Source: Candidatus Desantisbacteria bacterium CG2_30_40_21 (GTDB taxonomy: Bacteria; UBA9089; CG2-30-40-21). From it: 7,780 bases of DNA. The notes beneath the pieces are model-generated. The model searched no databases, was not told the origin of the DNA, and worked only from the letters and a program-made list of their open reading frames with translations. Of the stretch, positions 6,441-7,780 are shown piece by piece. The stretch's first letter is position 1, and every line of letters begins with the position of its first letter. Location: positions 1 to 7,780 of the forward strand of contig MNYI01000060.1 of assembly GCA_001873945.1 (NCBI GenBank), in the 5' to 3' direction. The translations under genes were made by a program, and so were the position numbers.

Positions 6441-6467
6441 GGTTGATGGGTTGGTTGATTAGTTGAT
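6441..6467 (-). repeat. ATCAAC-type 8-mer repeat between two genes, inverted relative to the tract at 121-168
   Basis: Read on the minus strand the stretch gives ATCAACTA, ATCAACCA, then ACCC and ATCAACC, the same 8-mer family as the tract at the left end of the window. It fills the short gap between the DUF948-like gene and gmd and stops 9 bases before the gmd ribosome-binding site. It has no obvious terminator or promoter shape. Confidence 0.6.
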
Positions 6468-6487
6468 TAAAATCAAGGAGGCAAAGG

Positions 6488-7516
6488 ATGAATAAAACAG
6501 CATTGATTACAGGGATTCGAGGACAGGATGGGGCGTATCTTGGAAGGCTTTTATTGGAAAAAGGATATACGGTTTTTGGAGCTGACCGAAGAAGTGGTGA
6601 ATCAGGCAATTGGAGATTAAAGGAGCTGGGGATAGAAAACGAGATTAAGATTATTTATATGGATCTATTGGAGTTTGAAAATATTTATAGAACAATTGAA
6701 AGAATAAAGCCAGATGAGATCTATAACTTAGCCGCTCAAAGCTTTGTTCATGCCTCTTTTGAACAACCAATCCTGACCTCAGAGGTAGATGCTATCGGTG
6801 TCTTACGATTATTAGATATTATTAGAACCATAAAACCAGAGACAAGATTTTATCAGGCCTCTACCAGCGAGATGTTTGGTAAGGTTCAAGAGATTCCGCA
6901 AACAGAAAAAACACCATTTTATCCAAGGAGTCCCTATGGTGTGGCAAAACTATTTGCACATTGGATGATTGTAAATTATCGGGAAGCCTATAATATGTTT
7001 ACCTGTTCGGGAATATTGTTTAACCACGAATCACCTTTGCGAGGATTAGAATTCATTACCAGAAAATTAACCTATGGCATAGCAAGGATAAAACATGGCT
7101 TGCAGGATAAAATCGTGGTAGGCAATCTGGACGCAAAAAGGGATTGGGGATATGCTGATGAGTATATCCAAGGGATGTGGCTTATGCTGCAACAAGAGCA
7201 GGCAGATGATTATATCTTAGCCACCGGGGAAACTCATACAGTAAGGGAATTTGTAGAATATGCCTTTGATTCTGTTGGATTTAAGATACGATGGGAAGGA
7301 CAGGATGTTCTTACCAAAGGAATTGATGAGAAGACAGGCAAGGTGTTGATAGAAGTATCCCCGGAATTTTATCGACCTGCTGAGGTAGAACTGTTGCTGG
7401 GTAATCCAGCAAAAGCTAAGGAAAGGCTTGGCTGGCAACCAGTGGTTAAGTTTGAAGAGTTGGTAAGAATGATGACAGAGGCAGATATTAGAAGGGTGAT
7501 AGAAGAGAAAAGATAA
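6488..7516 (+). CDS. gmd: GDP-mannose 4,6-dehydratase
   Basis: Extended short-chain dehydrogenase that turns GDP-D-mannose into GDP-4-keto-6-deoxy-D-mannose, the precursor of GDP-fucose, GDP-rhamnose and GDP-perosamine for surface glycans. The 342-residue protein shows the nucleotide-binding loop GIRGQDG (9-15), ADRRSG (32-37), YNLAAQSFVHASFEQP (79-94), FYQASTSEMFG (121-131) with catalytic T126 and E128, and YPRSPYGVAK (145-154) with Y150 and K154. The T-to-Y spacing of 24 equals that of known Gmd enzymes. NHESPLRGLEFITRK (179-193), RDWGYADEY (218-226) and the C-terminal YRPAEVELLLGNPAKAKERLGW are Gmd hallmarks and argue against UDP-glucose epimerase or the downstream Rmd reductase. AGGAGG lies 6 bases before ATG. 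No partner such as fcl, rmd or manC is in the window, so the final sugar is unknown. It may share the upstream transcript. Confidence 0.9.
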   Translation: MNKTALITGIRGQDGAYLGRLLLEKGYTVFGADRRSGESGNWRLKELGIENEIKIIYMDLLEFENIYRTIERIKPDEIYNLAAQSFVHASFEQPILTSEVDAIGVLRLLDIIRTIKPETRFYQASTSEMFGKVQEIPQTEKTPFYPRSPYGVAKLFAHWMIVNYREAYNMFTCSGILFNHESPLRGLEFITRKLTYGIARIKHGLQDKIVVGNLDAKRDWGYADEYIQGMWLMLQQEQADDYILATGETHTVREFVEYAFDSVGFKIRWEGQDVLTKGIDEKTGKVLIEVSPEFYRPAEVELLLGNPAKAKERLGWQPVVKFEELVRMMTEADIRRVIEEKR

Positions 7517-7553
7517 AGGGGATTGTTCTTGTCAAGTAATACAAATAGATCAA

Positions 7554-7750
7554 CAGCAATTCTCATTATGGTAAAATGGATAAGGGGGAGATATGGAGAT
7601 TAATCGGTAGGACAGGCATTCTTGCCTGTCATCTGCAACAGGACAGGCAGAAATGCCTGTCCTACCGACAATTCTGTTGATAATCGACACCATCTCCTCT
7701 ATTCCCTTATTCCCCTTTGAACATAAGTTTTGCCATAATGAGAATTGCTG
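7554..7750. mobile_element. Nested inverted-repeat (MITE-like) element downstream of gmd
   Basis: The outer arms, 7554-7576 (starting CAGCAATTCTC) and 7728-7750, are 23-bp inverted repeats with a single difference, which would be a G-U pair in RNA. Inside them are weaker matching blocks (ATAAGGG and GGAGAT on the left against CCTTAT and ATCTCC on the right) and at the centre the strong palindrome at 7605-7667. There is no reading frame, so it is non-coding. No target-site duplication is evident. It starts 38 bases after the gmd stop. It may be a non-autonomous mobile element or a large structured 3' region of the gmd transcript. Confidence 0.55.
7605..7667. repeat. Long central palindrome that can also fold as two tetraloop hairpins
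   Basis: CGGTAGGACAGGCATT (7605-7620) pairs perfectly over 16 bp with 7652-7667. After two non-matching positions, TGCCTGTC (7623-7630) pairs with GACAGGCA (7642-7649), leaving an 11-base loop. Each half is also self-complementary: 7611-7618 with 7623-7630 around TTCT (8 bp), and 7640-7649 with 7654-7663 around GAAA (10 bp). No T run follows, so it is not a standard terminator, although so strong a stem could still shield the 3' end of an upstream mRNA. Confidence 0.85.
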
Positions 7751-7767
7751 CTGTGTGGGATACTAAT

Positions 7768-7780
7768 GGAGGAAAGAAGG
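7768..7780 (+). promoter_or_regulatory. Possible ribosome-binding site of a gene beginning beyond the right edge
   Basis: GGAGG (7768-7772) followed by purine-rich sequence up to the last base has the look of the ribosome-binding sites seen before the other rightward genes here. The start codon would lie at or just past the window edge. An ATG at 7766 overlaps this site but lacks its own binding site. Low confidence because the sequence ends. Confidence 0.3.

Noticed and set aside
6154..6609. Minus-strand open frame of 151 codons
   Set aside because: It overlaps the DUF948-like gene and the start of gmd, has no ribosome-binding site, and its translation shows no domain; it is a shadow of the plus-strand genes.
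7605..7667. Intrinsic terminator for gmd
   Set aside because: The stem is strong but no T tract follows either fold and the stem is much longer than usual, so I describe it as a repeat.
7766..7780. Start of a gene at ATG 7766
   Set aside because: Only five codons are visible and the ATG overlaps a GGAGG that more likely serves a start codon just outside the window.

Overview
The window reads as a piece of a low-to-moderate GC, Gram-negative, probably uncultivated bacterial chromosome. The Gram-negative call rests on an LptE-like LPS-assembly lipoprotein. Short repeats between genes, including one that has run into the end of a coding sequence, resemble those common in environmental candidate-phylum genomes (Omnitrophota/Desantisbacteria-like is a guess). 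No phylogenetic marker in the window fixes the taxon.

Layout: bases 1-161 hold only repeats and a possible terminator. An lptE-like gene runs leftward (162-740). Facing it, a typA/bipA GTPase gene runs rightward (920-2731). The two share a divergent promoter region in which both promoters match sigma-70 consensus closely with exact 17-bp spacers. The predicted typA transcript would begin almost directly with a GC-rich hairpin. A 334-bp gene-free stretch (2732-3065) follows, mostly filled by a roughly 219-bp element with imperfect 27-bp terminal inverted repeats.

Then comes a compact rightward cluster: a CNNM/CorC-type membrane protein with paired CBS domains, a CorA-type Mg2+ channel (7-nt overlap), recO (8-nt gap), a small membrane-anchored coiled-coil protein resembling DUF948 (22-nt gap), and gmd, GDP-mannose 4,6-dehydratase (51-nt gap filled by a short repeat). 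Spacing suggests co-transcription of at least the first four. Together they cover divalent cation handling, recombinational repair and nucleotide-sugar synthesis for surface glycans, so the grouping looks opportunistic rather than a single pathway. The window closes with a roughly 197-bp nested inverted-repeat element after gmd.

I found no CRISPR array, tRNA, rRNA, transposase, toxin-antitoxin or defence system. The genes are ordinary housekeeping or envelope genes. The unusual content is the intergenic repeat structure and the compositional contrast of typA.
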